A stretch of DNA of 46,345 nucleotides from a virus, in IMG/VR virus record IMGVR_UViG_3300046003_004082, positions 1 through 46,345 of that record; one strand, 5' to 3'. The position numbers and the translations under genes are program-made. How positions within the stretch are numbered: the first letter of the stretch is position 1; every line of letters begins with the position of its first letter. This document shows, piece after piece, positions 28,258 to 35,138 of this stretch. A model generated the notes under the pieces. That model did not search any database. It saw nothing but the letters and a program-made list of their open reading frames with translations, and was not told the DNA's origin.

Positions 28258-29934
28258 CTATCTAGCTATTTGAGCTACGGATATACGAACAGATGGTATT
28301 GCTGGAGCAAAAGTAGTACTAGGAGGAGCATCCAATCTAACACTAGTAGAATCTGCCGCCCAATATATCTCAAATCTATCATTAAATACCATACTAACAA
28401 AAAAGTTACCAGCAAGAACTGTTTCTACTCCATTTCCAGTAATTGATACTCTTCTTGCGGAAAGAGGAATATCTAATCCGTTTTTTCTTGCCCAAACCCA
28501 TACGTCTTTTGCAGCTGCATTCGTAGATACTAATTGTAAATTATATTGAATATCATATAGGCCATAATTGCCATTCATTAAGATATTTGCCCCGTTTGCA
28601 AATATACCATTCGAAAAATTAACTATGTTATATGTAATAGCATACGGCGTGTTTATGACGTTTGCAGTTTGGGATACGTTGCTAGAGAACACGCCATATG
28701 GTCTTCGATATTCGATAGTTGGTCTCACTAACAGTATACCATCTCCCACATCTGCATGTATAACTGCCGCCACAGAAATAACTGCATTTGGAGAAGTTGG
28801 GCGGACTTTTGTAAGTGCACCGGGGATACCAGGATGTCCCCATAGTAAATCTCCGCTATACCAAACTTCATTAACTAAATTTCCGGTAGTATTAAGATTC
28901 CTAACTTCACCAAATGTCGTTGCTCTACCTATAGTATTGGGGAGTACGTCAGTTGTTAAAACTCCAACCGTGTACAGTTGATCTGCGGTAGTATTTGATA
29001 TATACGGTTTACACGTAACAACAAAATTACATGCCTCAAATTGCACGTTCGCCCCAGTATCAATGACTCCGGCAAATTCTACAAACGTACCATTGTATAA
29101 TACATTACTAGTATTATTATACACTCGTATATATTGTTCTAGTCCAACCTGCAATACCGATCCATCTTTATGATATATGTCTAAGCAATCTTGCACGGTA
29201 TTCCATGCAGTTAACCCAGGAACAACATTTGCATTTGCACCATACCCATTGGTATCATACCGCATTGATCTAATAGGTCCTTGATCTCCGCTAACTTGAC
29301 CAAAGAAAAATTTACCATACGCATCGCCGCGTGGATCAGGATTCCACCTAAGAACTTGATCTGTATTTCCTATAGATGATCTATCAACATCGTCCAACAT
29401 CCTAAATTTAGTTTCACCGGATCCTGGTCCAGCTACTGCGATTTTGCCAATTGTTGCTTCTAGAAATTTTAATTTACGTTGTATGTCTTCAAAATTCTTT
29501 GATACTGGATCAGGGTCGGGCTGTTGAAAACTGTCCTTCGGTGCCTCACTTATAAATTGGGCGGCTCTTTCGGCAAGAGTTTTTTCGATGGTTGGGGTGG
29601 GGATGGGTATTTCTTCAACAATGGAGGATTCTTCGATGGTGTTCTTTTGTACCAGCTCATTTAGTATCTCCGTTTCTGGTTCATTTAAAATAGACAATAC
29701 TTCATCTAACGTAGGCGGCAAGGGATATTCAATAATTTCAATTATTTCCTTTTCCAAATTAGCAGTCTTAAACGCTTCCATTAGGTCATTTAACGCATTT
29801 TTCTTTATTGACGCGTGCGCATCTTTTTTAATGGAATTAAATGATTCGACCTCTTTAATTAATGCCGGATCGATTTCTTGACCTAACGATTTGGCAAATT
29901 TAGCCAAAAGCTCTTTTTCTTTAATACTTTTCAT
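28258..29934 (-). CDS. Virion structural/fibre protein with C1q/TNF-like C-terminal domain
   Basis: A 558-residue protein. Residues 1-150 are helical and acidic with a Pro-rich hinge (EEIPIPTPTIEKTLAERAAQF), then a coiled coil (NFEDIQRKLKFLEATIGKI). A middle part (FRMLDDVDRSSIGNTDQVLRW) resembles attachment segments of marine phage fibres. The last ~130 residues (from about 425) look like a C1q/TNF-type jelly roll: YDIQYNLQLVS, VWVWARKNGLDIP, a central SVMVF-like strand, FEIYWAADSTSVRLDA. Such domains often form trimeric receptor-binding heads. It is separated by a 58-bp gap from the HAD gene and may share its transcript; AGG precedes the ATG. Whether it is a tail or head fibre cannot be settled. 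Confidence 0.65.
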   Translation of the reverse strand: MKSIKEKELLAKFAKSLGQEIDPALIKEVESFNSIKKDAHASIKKNALNDLMEAFKTANLEKEIIEIIEYPLPPTLDEVLSILNEPETEILNELVQKNTIEESSIVEEIPIPTPTIEKTLAERAAQFISEAPKDSFQQPDPDPVSKNFEDIQRKLKFLEATIGKIAVAGPGSGETKFRMLDDVDRSSIGNTDQVLRWNPDPRGDAYGKFFFGQVSGDQGPIRSMRYDTNGYGANANVVPGLTAWNTVQDCLDIYHKDGSVLQVGLEQYIRVYNNTSNVLYNGTFVEFAGVIDTGANVQFEACNFVVTCKPYISNTTADQLYTVGVLTTDVLPNTIGRATTFGEVRNLNTTGNLVNEVWYSGDLLWGHPGIPGALTKVRPTSPNAVISVAAVIHADVGDGILLVRPTIEYRRPYGVFSSNVSQTANVINTPYAITYNIVNFSNGIFANGANILMNGNYGLYDIQYNLQLVSTNAAAKDVWVWARKNGLDIPLSARRVSITGNGVETVLAGNFFVSMVFNDRFEIYWAADSTSVRLDAPPSTTFAPAIPSVRISVAQIAR

Positions 29935-29992
29935 TGACTACCTATTGACATGATGTTATCATTTGCTATGTATCCTATTAAATATTCTACTT

Positions 29993-30595
29993 TTATTCTA
30001 AGGGTTTAGATTCATTACCTTGTACGTGATGTGCATAAAACTGGGTTGAAGGATGTTTAGAACGTAGCTGTAAAAAAGTCTTTAAATTAGACTTACTGTC
30101 ATCGTACATATGAACATCGTTATACTTATGTTTATTGATGTAGCCATGAATAACGATTGCTTTTTTCTCAGCAGGAGTTCCTTCTTTATTGATGTTACCT
30201 GCGCGAATTACGTGTATCTTAGACATATTGATACCGTGTTTTTTGAATGTACCTAAAAACTTATTCTTATCGTCAAAATTTGCTCTTGCAGTGTTAAATA
30301 TTACATGGTGGTCTGTTTTAGATGTAACATCCTTTACCTTATTTATCATGCTATGTATAGGAGTAGATTCTTTACTAAATTTTTCAGCGTTTCTAAATTC
30401 GCCAAAATCATAGCTATGCCCCTTAGGTAGATGATGGTCGTTAAACTCTTGATTAGTTAGAGACTTTACCGTCTTACCTTGAGGATTTTTAACATGGATT
30501 TTTGCTGTTGTATGTAGTAGTGTATCGTCAATGTCAAAAATATGCAATGATTTTTTACCAACAGCTTCAGTTAAAAAAGACTTAAAAGTTTTCAT
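29993..30595 (-). CDS. HAD-superfamily phosphatase with capsid-targeting-like start
   Basis: The start is set at 30595, where TAATG joins the upstream stop to this ATG; an ATG four codons earlier is inside the previous gene. The 200-residue product begins MKTFKSFLTEAVG, an almost exact T4-type capsid-targeting sequence (T4 IPIII begins MKTYQEFIAEA), with L-T-E then Ala as the predicted gp21 cut. The rest is a HAD hydrolase: FDIDDTLL at 20-27 (nucleophile D21, acid D23), FNTARANF as motif II, a conserved Lys region PAEKKAI, and MYDDSKSNLKTF as motif IV. HAD enzymes remove phosphate from small molecules or nucleic acid ends. The substrate is unknown. Confidence 0.8.
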   Translation of the reverse strand: MKTFKSFLTEAVGKKSLHIFDIDDTLLHTTAKIHVKNPQGKTVKSLTNQEFNDHHLPKGHSYDFGEFRNAEKFSKESTPIHSMINKVKDVTSKTDHHVIFNTARANFDDKNKFLGTFKKHGINMSKIHVIRAGNINKEGTPAEKKAIVIHGYINKHKYNDVHMYDDSKSNLKTFLQLRSKHPSTQFYAHHVQGNESKPLE

Positions 30596-30891
30596 TAGCA
30601 ATTCCACTTACGCAGAGCTTTATTTATTCTTGAATCAGGATCATTTGCTGTTTTTGCAGAAGTCAATTTAGACTTCATTCCGCCCATACGAGCACAAAAA
30701 GACTTACGTCGATTTGCAGCTTTGCTACCAGGTTTTAGTTTCGACGGTTTAGTAGTAACGGCAGTTTGTAATTTACTACCCGGATTTTCTCGTCTATAAG
30801 CCATAACACCGGCCTTAGTTAATCCGCCTTCAGGATTTTTATACTTATTATCCTGCCAATCTTCGTCTAAATATTCTTTGAATGTTTTCAT
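30595..30891 (-). CDS. Small basic protein with capsid-targeting-like start, T4-like phage family
   Basis: A 98-residue protein starting MKTFKEYLDEDWQD with L-D-E at 8-10. After the leader comes a conserved basic core: GGLTKAGVMAYRRENPGSKL, then SKAANRRKSFCARMGGMKS and a final DPDSRINKALRKWNC. I recognise this core from many T4-like and other phages, sometimes without the leader; its function is unknown to me. Two cysteines (in SFCARM and at the C-terminus) and many Lys/Arg fit nucleic-acid or metal binding. Its ATG overlaps the upstream stop as ATGA, and its TAA overlaps the HAD start as TAATG, so the three genes are translationally coupled. Confidence 0.7.
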   Translation of the reverse strand: MKTFKEYLDEDWQDNKYKNPEGGLTKAGVMAYRRENPGSKLQTAVTTKPSKLKPGSKAANRRKSFCARMGGMKSKLTSAKTANDPDSRINKALRKWNC

Positions 30892-32060
30892 TTGTTTAAA
30901 TTCTGTCCAGAGAAACCTTCTTTACTTCTATTTACGACTTTAGCTACCGAACCATCTTTATAACCAACTACAAATCCTTCCGGATTCGTAGGCTTACCGT
31001 TAATAGTGTGTTTTTGATTTTGACCTGAGTTTTCTAAAGTCTTTAATAGAATATTTTTTGCTTTATCTAAATGTTTATGTGCATTAAATAATTCGCCAAA
31101 ATGTTCTTTATTCTTTTCTACATGATGTAGCATTTCTAATTTCTCATTAAATTTACGCATCTTTGTTTCTGGTCTTTTAACTTTTTCTACTTCTTTTTGC
31201 ATTGATTCATCTAAATGTGACGCATATCCTGCAGTGCTAGGAGTTGCGCCCGTTCGCACTGTTTTGTTTATATATGTTTGTAGATGAGGAGTGTGTCCTT
31301 CTACTAATTGATTATGCTGTTTAATATTTCCTAGATGTTCTTTTGCTTTGGAAAGATGTTTTGCAAAATCTTTTCTATCATTTAAATTGTAATCGACATT
31401 TTTTTTATTTAATTTATTATGAAAAATATGTACATCTGAACTATTGTGAAATTTCGAAGTATCTACTTCGTACTCTGGCTCTGGCGTATCAATTCTAGTA
31501 TGCAACGATACACTTATTTTTGCTCGTTTTACTGCCTTGCCTTCTTCCGAATTTGCAGGATAATGATATTTAATTAAATTTTCTTTATGAGTTATCTCAT
31601 CGCCTTCTTGATTAATTGTTTTATCTTTTTTACTGCCCATAAAGTCGCCCTGATACACACCATGTAACGGTGACAGAATCTTTTTACCGTGTTCTAATAA
31701 CTGACCCATTTTAGATTGCAATCCTGCAGAGTGTCCAAATTTCTCATTTACGTCATCTTGATTAAACGCATACCCCTTTGTAGCGCCTTTATATGCCACA
31801 CCAAATTCTTTACTACCGGATTTGGGATTTTTAACATATCCCATTTCGAAAGAAGGTGATCCATCTGCTTTAATGACTACTGCCTTGGTGGCGGATGGCT
31901 CTCCGGATAGATGTTTGTGTAATTCCTCTAATCTAGATACATCAGCTTCAGATTCTTTTTTGCCAAAGAAGTGAGCCTCGCCTCCAAGATGAGTTAAATG
32001 TTTTGTTGCTTTAGATTTTTCAGCAACTTCTTCTGATAGAAAATTAAGAAATGTTTTCAT
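30888..32060 (-). CDS. Capsid-targeted, ligase-like nucleotidyltransferase candidate
   Basis: A 390-residue protein beginning MKTFLNFLSEEVAE, with L-S-E at 8-10 as the predicted prohead-protease site. V-I-K-A-D-G-S-P-S at 62-70 matches motif I (K-x-D-G) of the DNA/RNA ligase and capping-enzyme superfamily, whose lysine (here K64) takes the AMP or GMP. H-G-V-Y-Q-G-D-F at 133-140 could be motif III, and near the C-terminus E361-G-F-V-V with V-A-K-V-V (K374) resemble motifs IV and V. A ~160-residue Lys/His-rich helical stretch separates III from IV, longer than in known ligases. The catalytic call is an inference from motifs. It starts one base after the gene at 32062. Confidence 0.6.
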   Translation of the reverse strand: MKTFLNFLSEEVAEKSKATKHLTHLGGEAHFFGKKESEADVSRLEELHKHLSGEPSATKAVVIKADGSPSFEMGYVKNPKSGSKEFGVAYKGATKGYAFNQDDVNEKFGHSAGLQSKMGQLLEHGKKILSPLHGVYQGDFMGSKKDKTINQEGDEITHKENLIKYHYPANSEEGKAVKRAKISVSLHTRIDTPEPEYEVDTSKFHNSSDVHIFHNKLNKKNVDYNLNDRKDFAKHLSKAKEHLGNIKQHNQLVEGHTPHLQTYINKTVRTGATPSTAGYASHLDESMQKEVEKVKRPETKMRKFNEKLEMLHHVEKNKEHFGELFNAHKHLDKAKNILLKTLENSGQNQKHTINGKPTNPEGFVVGYKDGSVAKVVNRSKEGFSGQNLNK

Positions 32061-32061
32061 A

Positions 32062-33075
32062 TTAATGCTTTAACAGAGATGCGCCAGGTTTAGCGATAAA
32101 TTCCGGTGTCTTTGTTGGTCTACCTTTATTTACTGCTTGGATATTTAATAAAGGTTTTCCACCTTTACCGGTAATAGACATAGTTGTGCCTTCGCCCTTT
32201 TTAACCGATAATTCGTCTTTGTGATCTGCTAAAATTTTATTATAGTGTTCTCTGGTATCAATTATACTATGTTTACCTTCTGAATTCGTACTTGCCATTA
32301 ATACTTTAGTATTAGTTGGTCCTGCAATATGATTTAACACTTGCTTATGTAATTCGCTTGGAGTCATTTTACTTAAATGTTTATGTAGCGTATTAATCAT
32401 CTCTACTCTAGATGAGTGTGAAGATTTTTCTATAGCATCCCCGACATCCGTGCCTCGCAAGGCTTTATATCTAGTGTGCATTTCTGCAGCAGATGTGGTT
32501 TTGCTTGCGCCCAAAACCTTTCTAACCGCCGCCATATGTCCTTCATGGGGATTGGCTAATTTAGTATGATCTACACCATATGTGTCGGACAATGTCTTTG
32601 GAGTTTTATTCTTAAGAGTAGGGGCATTATTCGCGTATTTCATACTAAAACCAAGATGCTCAACAGTACCTTTTGGTTTGGTAGAACCGGCACCGTGCAC
32701 CAAAGTAGTCATCAAATCCGATTCATTGTTTGGATCCTTTTTGCCGGTAAAATGCTCAATATCTTTAGTTTGAGATGTCCACGCAGTCTTATCTACTTTA
32801 CCTTTAAATCCGCTGGATTTTATAAAATTGTGTAAATGTCCTGCCATTTCCTTCGCATGTGTACTAATACGATCGTAGGTTTCGGGGCTAACCTCATCCT
32901 TTAATTTATTATGTATATCTTCAGGCAATTGTCCTTCTTCTCGATAGGATTCTACGTGCTTTCCTTTGTTGAAATGCATGCCTGTTAGTAGCTCATGTAA
33001 TTTACCCTCTGCGTCGGATGCTTTTCCTGTTTCTCTTGCCGCTTCTATGAGAAAAGATTTGAATGAAGTTATCAT
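32062..33075 (-). CDS. Capsid-targeted protein, possible PD-(D/E)xK nuclease
   Basis: A 337-residue protein beginning MITSFKSFLIEAARE, with L-I-E then Ala as the predicted gp21 cut site. A helix with EGKLHELLTG (E23 or E28), then NNESDLMTTL (D120) and HLGFSMKYAN (S144-x-K146), give the order E ... D ... [S/E]-x-K seen in restriction-endonuclease-fold enzymes of the type with G-[F/I]-S-x-K. The C-terminal part (about 150-337) is basic and helical with a short final strand pair (TTMSITGKGGKPLLNIQAV). It is the first gene after a perfect TATAAATA promoter and heads the run of capsid-targeted genes. Nuclease activity is a hypothesis; being a virion protein is better supported. Confidence 0.55.
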   Translation of the reverse strand: MITSFKSFLIEAARETGKASDAEGKLHELLTGMHFNKGKHVESYREEGQLPEDIHNKLKDEVSPETYDRISTHAKEMAGHLHNFIKSSGFKGKVDKTAWTSQTKDIEHFTGKKDPNNESDLMTTLVHGAGSTKPKGTVEHLGFSMKYANNAPTLKNKTPKTLSDTYGVDHTKLANPHEGHMAAVRKVLGASKTTSAAEMHTRYKALRGTDVGDAIEKSSHSSRVEMINTLHKHLSKMTPSELHKQVLNHIAGPTNTKVLMASTNSEGKHSIIDTREHYNKILADHKDELSVKKGEGTTMSITGKGGKPLLNIQAVNKGRPTKTPEFIAKPGASLLKH

Positions 33076-33103
33076 GATTGTCCATTAGAATATTAATCAA
33101 CAA

Positions 33104-33111
33104 TATTTATA
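33104..33111 (-). promoter_or_regulatory. T4-type late promoter, perfect TATAAATA
   Basis: Lies 29 bp upstream of the ATG at 33075, directly after the terminator at 33128-33153. It marks the boundary between the early/accessory region above and the late virion region below. Confidence 0.85.
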
Positions 33112-33127
33112 TTCTAAGTAATCGAGA

Positions 33128-33153
33128 TAAAAAAAGGGCGACCAAAGTCGCCC
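33128..33153 (-). terminator. Rho-independent terminator
   Basis: On the minus strand GGGCGAC-TTTG-GTCGCCC is followed by seven T. The stem is seven perfect base pairs (33136-33142 with 33147-33153). It lies 24 bases after the stop of the HNH gene and before a late promoter. Confidence 0.95.
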
Positions 33154-33176
33154 CAAAGGGGTAATGAAGTCTAGAG

Positions 33177-33743
33177 TTAGATTCTAGAGGCCCAGGCTTG
33201 CACCACGGGATGAATTACATCATCTGTATAATCCATTTTCATTGTATTCACAATAGCTAGCACTATTTGAATGTTGCCTTTAACGTAGCCTGCATTAGAA
33301 TTAATTCTATCTACGCTAGGCCTATACGGATTTCTCTTAGCCTTTGTACCGATTTCCATATTAAATGCTAATCCGGTTAATTGACATTTACCGTCGCAAG
33401 AATTAAAAATCTTTTGAATGTACTCAGGAGTAAGATTAAACTTAAGAATCTTACCTTTTTTCTCAAACGCAACAACCCGAGCTTTTAGTGATTTGAATTC
33501 AAGATCACCAAATTTACTTGGATCTGCCTTTTTCGCCTTATGCCATTCACGCAATTTTTTACGAATCTTCGCAGCTTTCTGAGGAGTTAAACTCTTCTTA
33601 TTCTTCTGATACTTCCAGCTAGAATATGCGGTTGCAATGTCTGCCTCTTCATCAGTTAAAGGTCTAGCTTTAAGTGCGCGAATTTTGTAAATACGATCTG
33701 CTTCTTTGCGGAATGCAACATCATCAAAATTGTAAATGCTCAT
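33177..33743 (-). CDS. HNH-like endonuclease
   Basis: A 188-residue protein. The first ~110 residues are basic and helical (KKNKKSLTPQKAAKIRKKLREW). The C-terminal ~75 residues have an HNH-like beta-beta-alpha-metal layout: C-D-G-K-C-Q-L-T-G-L-A-F near 115-126, PSVDRINSNAGYVKGNIQIV near 142-161, then NTMKMD. The D-R-[IL]-x(4)-G-Y-x-x-G-N pattern is that of phage HNH nucleases where Asp/Arg replace the first His. It cuts DNA; whether it is a homing enzyme or serves packaging or host DNA breakdown is unknown. No intron or intein boundary is visible nearby. It ends the early operon just before the terminator. Confidence 0.75.
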   Translation of the reverse strand: MSIYNFDDVAFRKEADRIYKIRALKARPLTDEEADIATAYSSWKYQKNKKSLTPQKAAKIRKKLREWHKAKKADPSKFGDLEFKSLKARVVAFEKKGKILKFNLTPEYIQKIFNSCDGKCQLTGLAFNMEIGTKAKRNPYRPSVDRINSNAGYVKGNIQIVLAIVNTMKMDYTDDVIHPVVQAWASRI

Positions 33744-33770
33744 AATATATAGGTAAGATTCTATCTAAGA

Positions 33771-34022
33771 TTAGCCGCGGCTAAATGCGTCGCTACCGTG
33801 CAATTGATACGCAGCTGCTACCATTTTGCGGCTAGGTGTACCCATGCGATAGGCAGTTTTGCCATTCTTAGTTGAGTTTGTGTAAATAGCAAACCCTTCA
33901 GCACGAAGTTCGCTAATACGAGGACGGACTGAATCTTCAGTAGTACCTGCCAACCCTGCGAGTTGCGAAGGAGTAAACTGACGACCAGACTCTAGTACTT
34001 TCAAAATACGATCTTTTAACAT
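33771..34022 (-). CDS. Small winged-helix DNA-binding protein
   Basis: An 83-residue protein. Residues 1-60 form a winged-helix: LKDRILKVLESGRQFTPSQLAGLAG, then TTEDSVRPRISELRAEGFAIY as recognition helix and strand, and a wing NSTKNGKTAYRMG. It resembles small helix-turn-helix proteins common in aquatic T4-like phages. It has its own strong sigma-70 promoter at 34075-34103 and GGAG before the ATG. Probably an early transcription regulator; the target is unknown. Confidence 0.75.
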   Translation of the reverse strand: MLKDRILKVLESGRQFTPSQLAGLAGTTEDSVRPRISELRAEGFAIYTNSTKNGKTAYRMGTPSRKMVAAAYQLHGSDAFSRG

Positions 34023-34039
34023 ATGATCTCCATTAAAAT

Positions 34040-34068
34040 AAAAAAAAATTATAGTAATTATTTACTAT
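34040..34068 (-). promoter_or_regulatory. A/T stem-loop plus U-tract at the 5' end of the winged-helix mRNA
   Basis: The minus strand reads ATAGTAA-ATAA-TTACTAT followed by AA and nine T. The predicted start of transcription from the 34075 promoter falls at about the first base of this stem, so the hairpin would cap the mRNA. It could protect the 5' end or act as a weak terminator for read-through from above; a seven-pair A/T-rich stem is weak for the latter. Confidence 0.4.
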
Positions 34069-34074
34069 ATTACA

Positions 34075-34103
34075 ATTATAACAGACTTCAATAAAGAAGT
34101 CAA
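34075..34103 (-). promoter_or_regulatory. Early sigma-70 promoter: TTGACT-17-TATAAT
   Basis: The -35 box is at 34098-34103, the -10 box at 34075-34080, and the spacer is exactly 17 bp. It drives the winged-helix gene and the HNH gene. Confidence 0.9.
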
Positions 34104-34114
34104 TTACAAGTTGT

Positions 34115-34375
34115 TCATTTATGACGGCGATGCTGACTAACAATATCTTTTTGATGTTTAATCAAATATTCTCGCCCTGCAATGCCATCCTCTACATCTG
34201 AAATTGCTGCACTAATTAAACTGCGAGCAGTATCTGCGGATTGATGTTTCTTTAATTCGCGAGCACGTGCACTTGCAATTAAAACCATATCATATAATCC
34301 ACCTGCTTTTTGAGCAGCAAGCTGAGACGTATAACGACCTTTGTCTACAATATTTTCTACGTTTAAAATTACCAT
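34115..34375 (-). CDS. RNA polymerase omega-subunit-like protein
   Basis: Started at the ATG at 34375, which has AAAGG eight to twelve bases upstream and lies 18 bases after the tRNA gene; a longer frame would overlap the tRNA. The 86-residue product follows bacterial omega: LYDMVLIASARAREL at 28-42 corresponds to NRFDLVLVAARRARQM of E. coli RpoZ, and ISAAISDVEDGIAG at 54-67 to the ALREIEEGL helix. Bacterial omega binds the beta-prime C-terminus and helps assemble and tune RNA polymerase. A phage copy could replace or compete with host omega. It lacks the long C-terminal tail of E. coli omega. Co-transcribed with tRNAs from the early promoter at 34593. Confidence 0.75.
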   Translation of the reverse strand: MVILNVENIVDKGRYTSQLAAQKAGGLYDMVLIASARARELKKHQSADTARSLISAAISDVEDGIAGREYLIKHQKDIVSQHRRHK

Positions 34376-34392
34376 CGTGTTACCTTTATAAA

Positions 34393-34471
<79 letters not shown>

Positions 34472-34492
34472 AAAACTATTTTACTACAAATT

Positions 34493-34576
34493 TGGTACCC
34501 GGAGCCGGACTCGAACCGGCACACCTTTCGGCGAGAGATTTTAAGTCTCTTGTGTCTACCATTTCACCACCCGGGC
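34493..34576 (-). tRNA. tRNA-Leu(TAA)
   Basis: Class II cloverleaf with a long variable arm, acceptor GCCCGGG/TCCGGGT (two G-U pairs), anticodon loop with TAA, T-loop TTCGAGT, discriminator A as for Leu, encoded CCA. It is the first RNA after the promoter at 34593-34621. Confidence 0.95.
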
Positions 34577-34592
34577 ATTAATTAATAAACAT

Positions 34593-34621
34593 ATTATATA
34601 ACATTCTATTAAAATTGTCAA
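34593..34621 (-). promoter_or_regulatory. Early sigma-70 promoter: TTGACA-17-TATAAT (perfect)
   Basis: The -35 box (34616-34621) and -10 box (34593-34598) are both perfect consensus with a 17-bp spacer. It drives tRNA-Leu, the CAT tRNA and the omega-like gene. Confidence 0.95.
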
Positions 34622-34624
34622 GCA

Positions 34625-34900
34625 TTAGTTATCCAAAATATGATCAGCAGGTTTAGCCCGCCGTAAATACGTTTCTTCATATCGGGTCTTTGAAGTAATT
34701 GGATCATAATATGTTTTTACTTTTTCATTAATTTCGTTTAGTAAAAAATGTAACAATTTTACTTGTATTCTTTTTGACATGGATTCTAAAACAATTTCTG
34801 CATCTATCCCTGTAGATATTTGTTTGATCGCAATGCCATATTCAAAAAGACGAACTCTCTCCGACCAATTTTCATATGATTCGTCTTTTTGTTTTCTCAT
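34625..34900 (-). CDS. Conserved small protein of T4-like phages, function unknown
   Basis: A 91-residue, mostly helical protein (ENWSERVRLFEYGIAIKQIS, then MSKRIQVKLLHFLLNEIN, ending in YEETYLRRAKPADHILDN). I recognise the style from aquatic T4-like phages but no function. Its ATG comes only four bases after the encoded CCA of tRNA-Gly, and there is no Shine-Dalgarno outside the tRNA. Processing of the tRNA 3' end would therefore leave a nearly leaderless mRNA. Confidence 0.6.
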   Translation of the reverse strand: MRKQKDESYENWSERVRLFEYGIAIKQISTGIDAEIVLESMSKRIQVKLLHFLLNEINEKVKTYYDPITSKTRYEETYLRRAKPADHILDN

Positions 34901-34904
34901 AAAC

Positions 34905-34978
34905 TGGAGCGGGGTAGGAGAATCGAACTCCTTTGACTAGCTTGGAAGGCTAGGACACAACCAATATGACAACCCCGC
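34905..34978 (-). tRNA. tRNA-Gly(TCC)
   Basis: Acceptor GCGGGGT/ACCCCGC, anticodon loop CTTCCAA, T-loop TTCGATT, discriminator T (U73, as in Gly) and encoded CCA. Confidence 0.95.
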
Positions 34979-34983
34979 AAATC

Positions 34984-35136
34984 TTACTTATTATACTCGC
35001 CAGTATCTTTTTTATACTGTTCTAGTTTATCCGCATATGCTTCTTCAGATAAATTATGCCAACCAATACAATACCCCGACGGGCTACGACCACATCCACA
35101 CTTAGGTCCATCTTCTTTTAGTAAAGTCTTTTCCAT
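34984..35136 (-). CDS. 50-residue CDGSH-like cysteine protein
   Basis: A short gene with AAGGAG before the ATG. The 50 residues contain KCGCGRSPSGYCIGWHNLS at 12-30: C13-x-C15-x(2)-S-x(4)-C23-x-G-x-H27. This resembles the 2Fe-2S binding CDGSH motif (C-x-C-x2-[ST]-x3-P-x-C-D-G-x-H) but with one residue fewer before the third Cys, and I-G-W in place of D-G-S. The Cys3His set could bind a 2Fe-2S cluster or zinc. A tail YADKLEQYKKD is helical. I recall similar short CGCGRSP proteins in aquatic T4-like phages. The gene lies between a membrane protein and tRNA-Gly in the tRNA/gene operon. Confidence 0.65.
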   Translation of the reverse strand: MEKTLLKEDGPKCGCGRSPSGYCIGWHNLSEEAYADKLEQYKKDTGEYNK

Positions 35137-35138
35137 AG

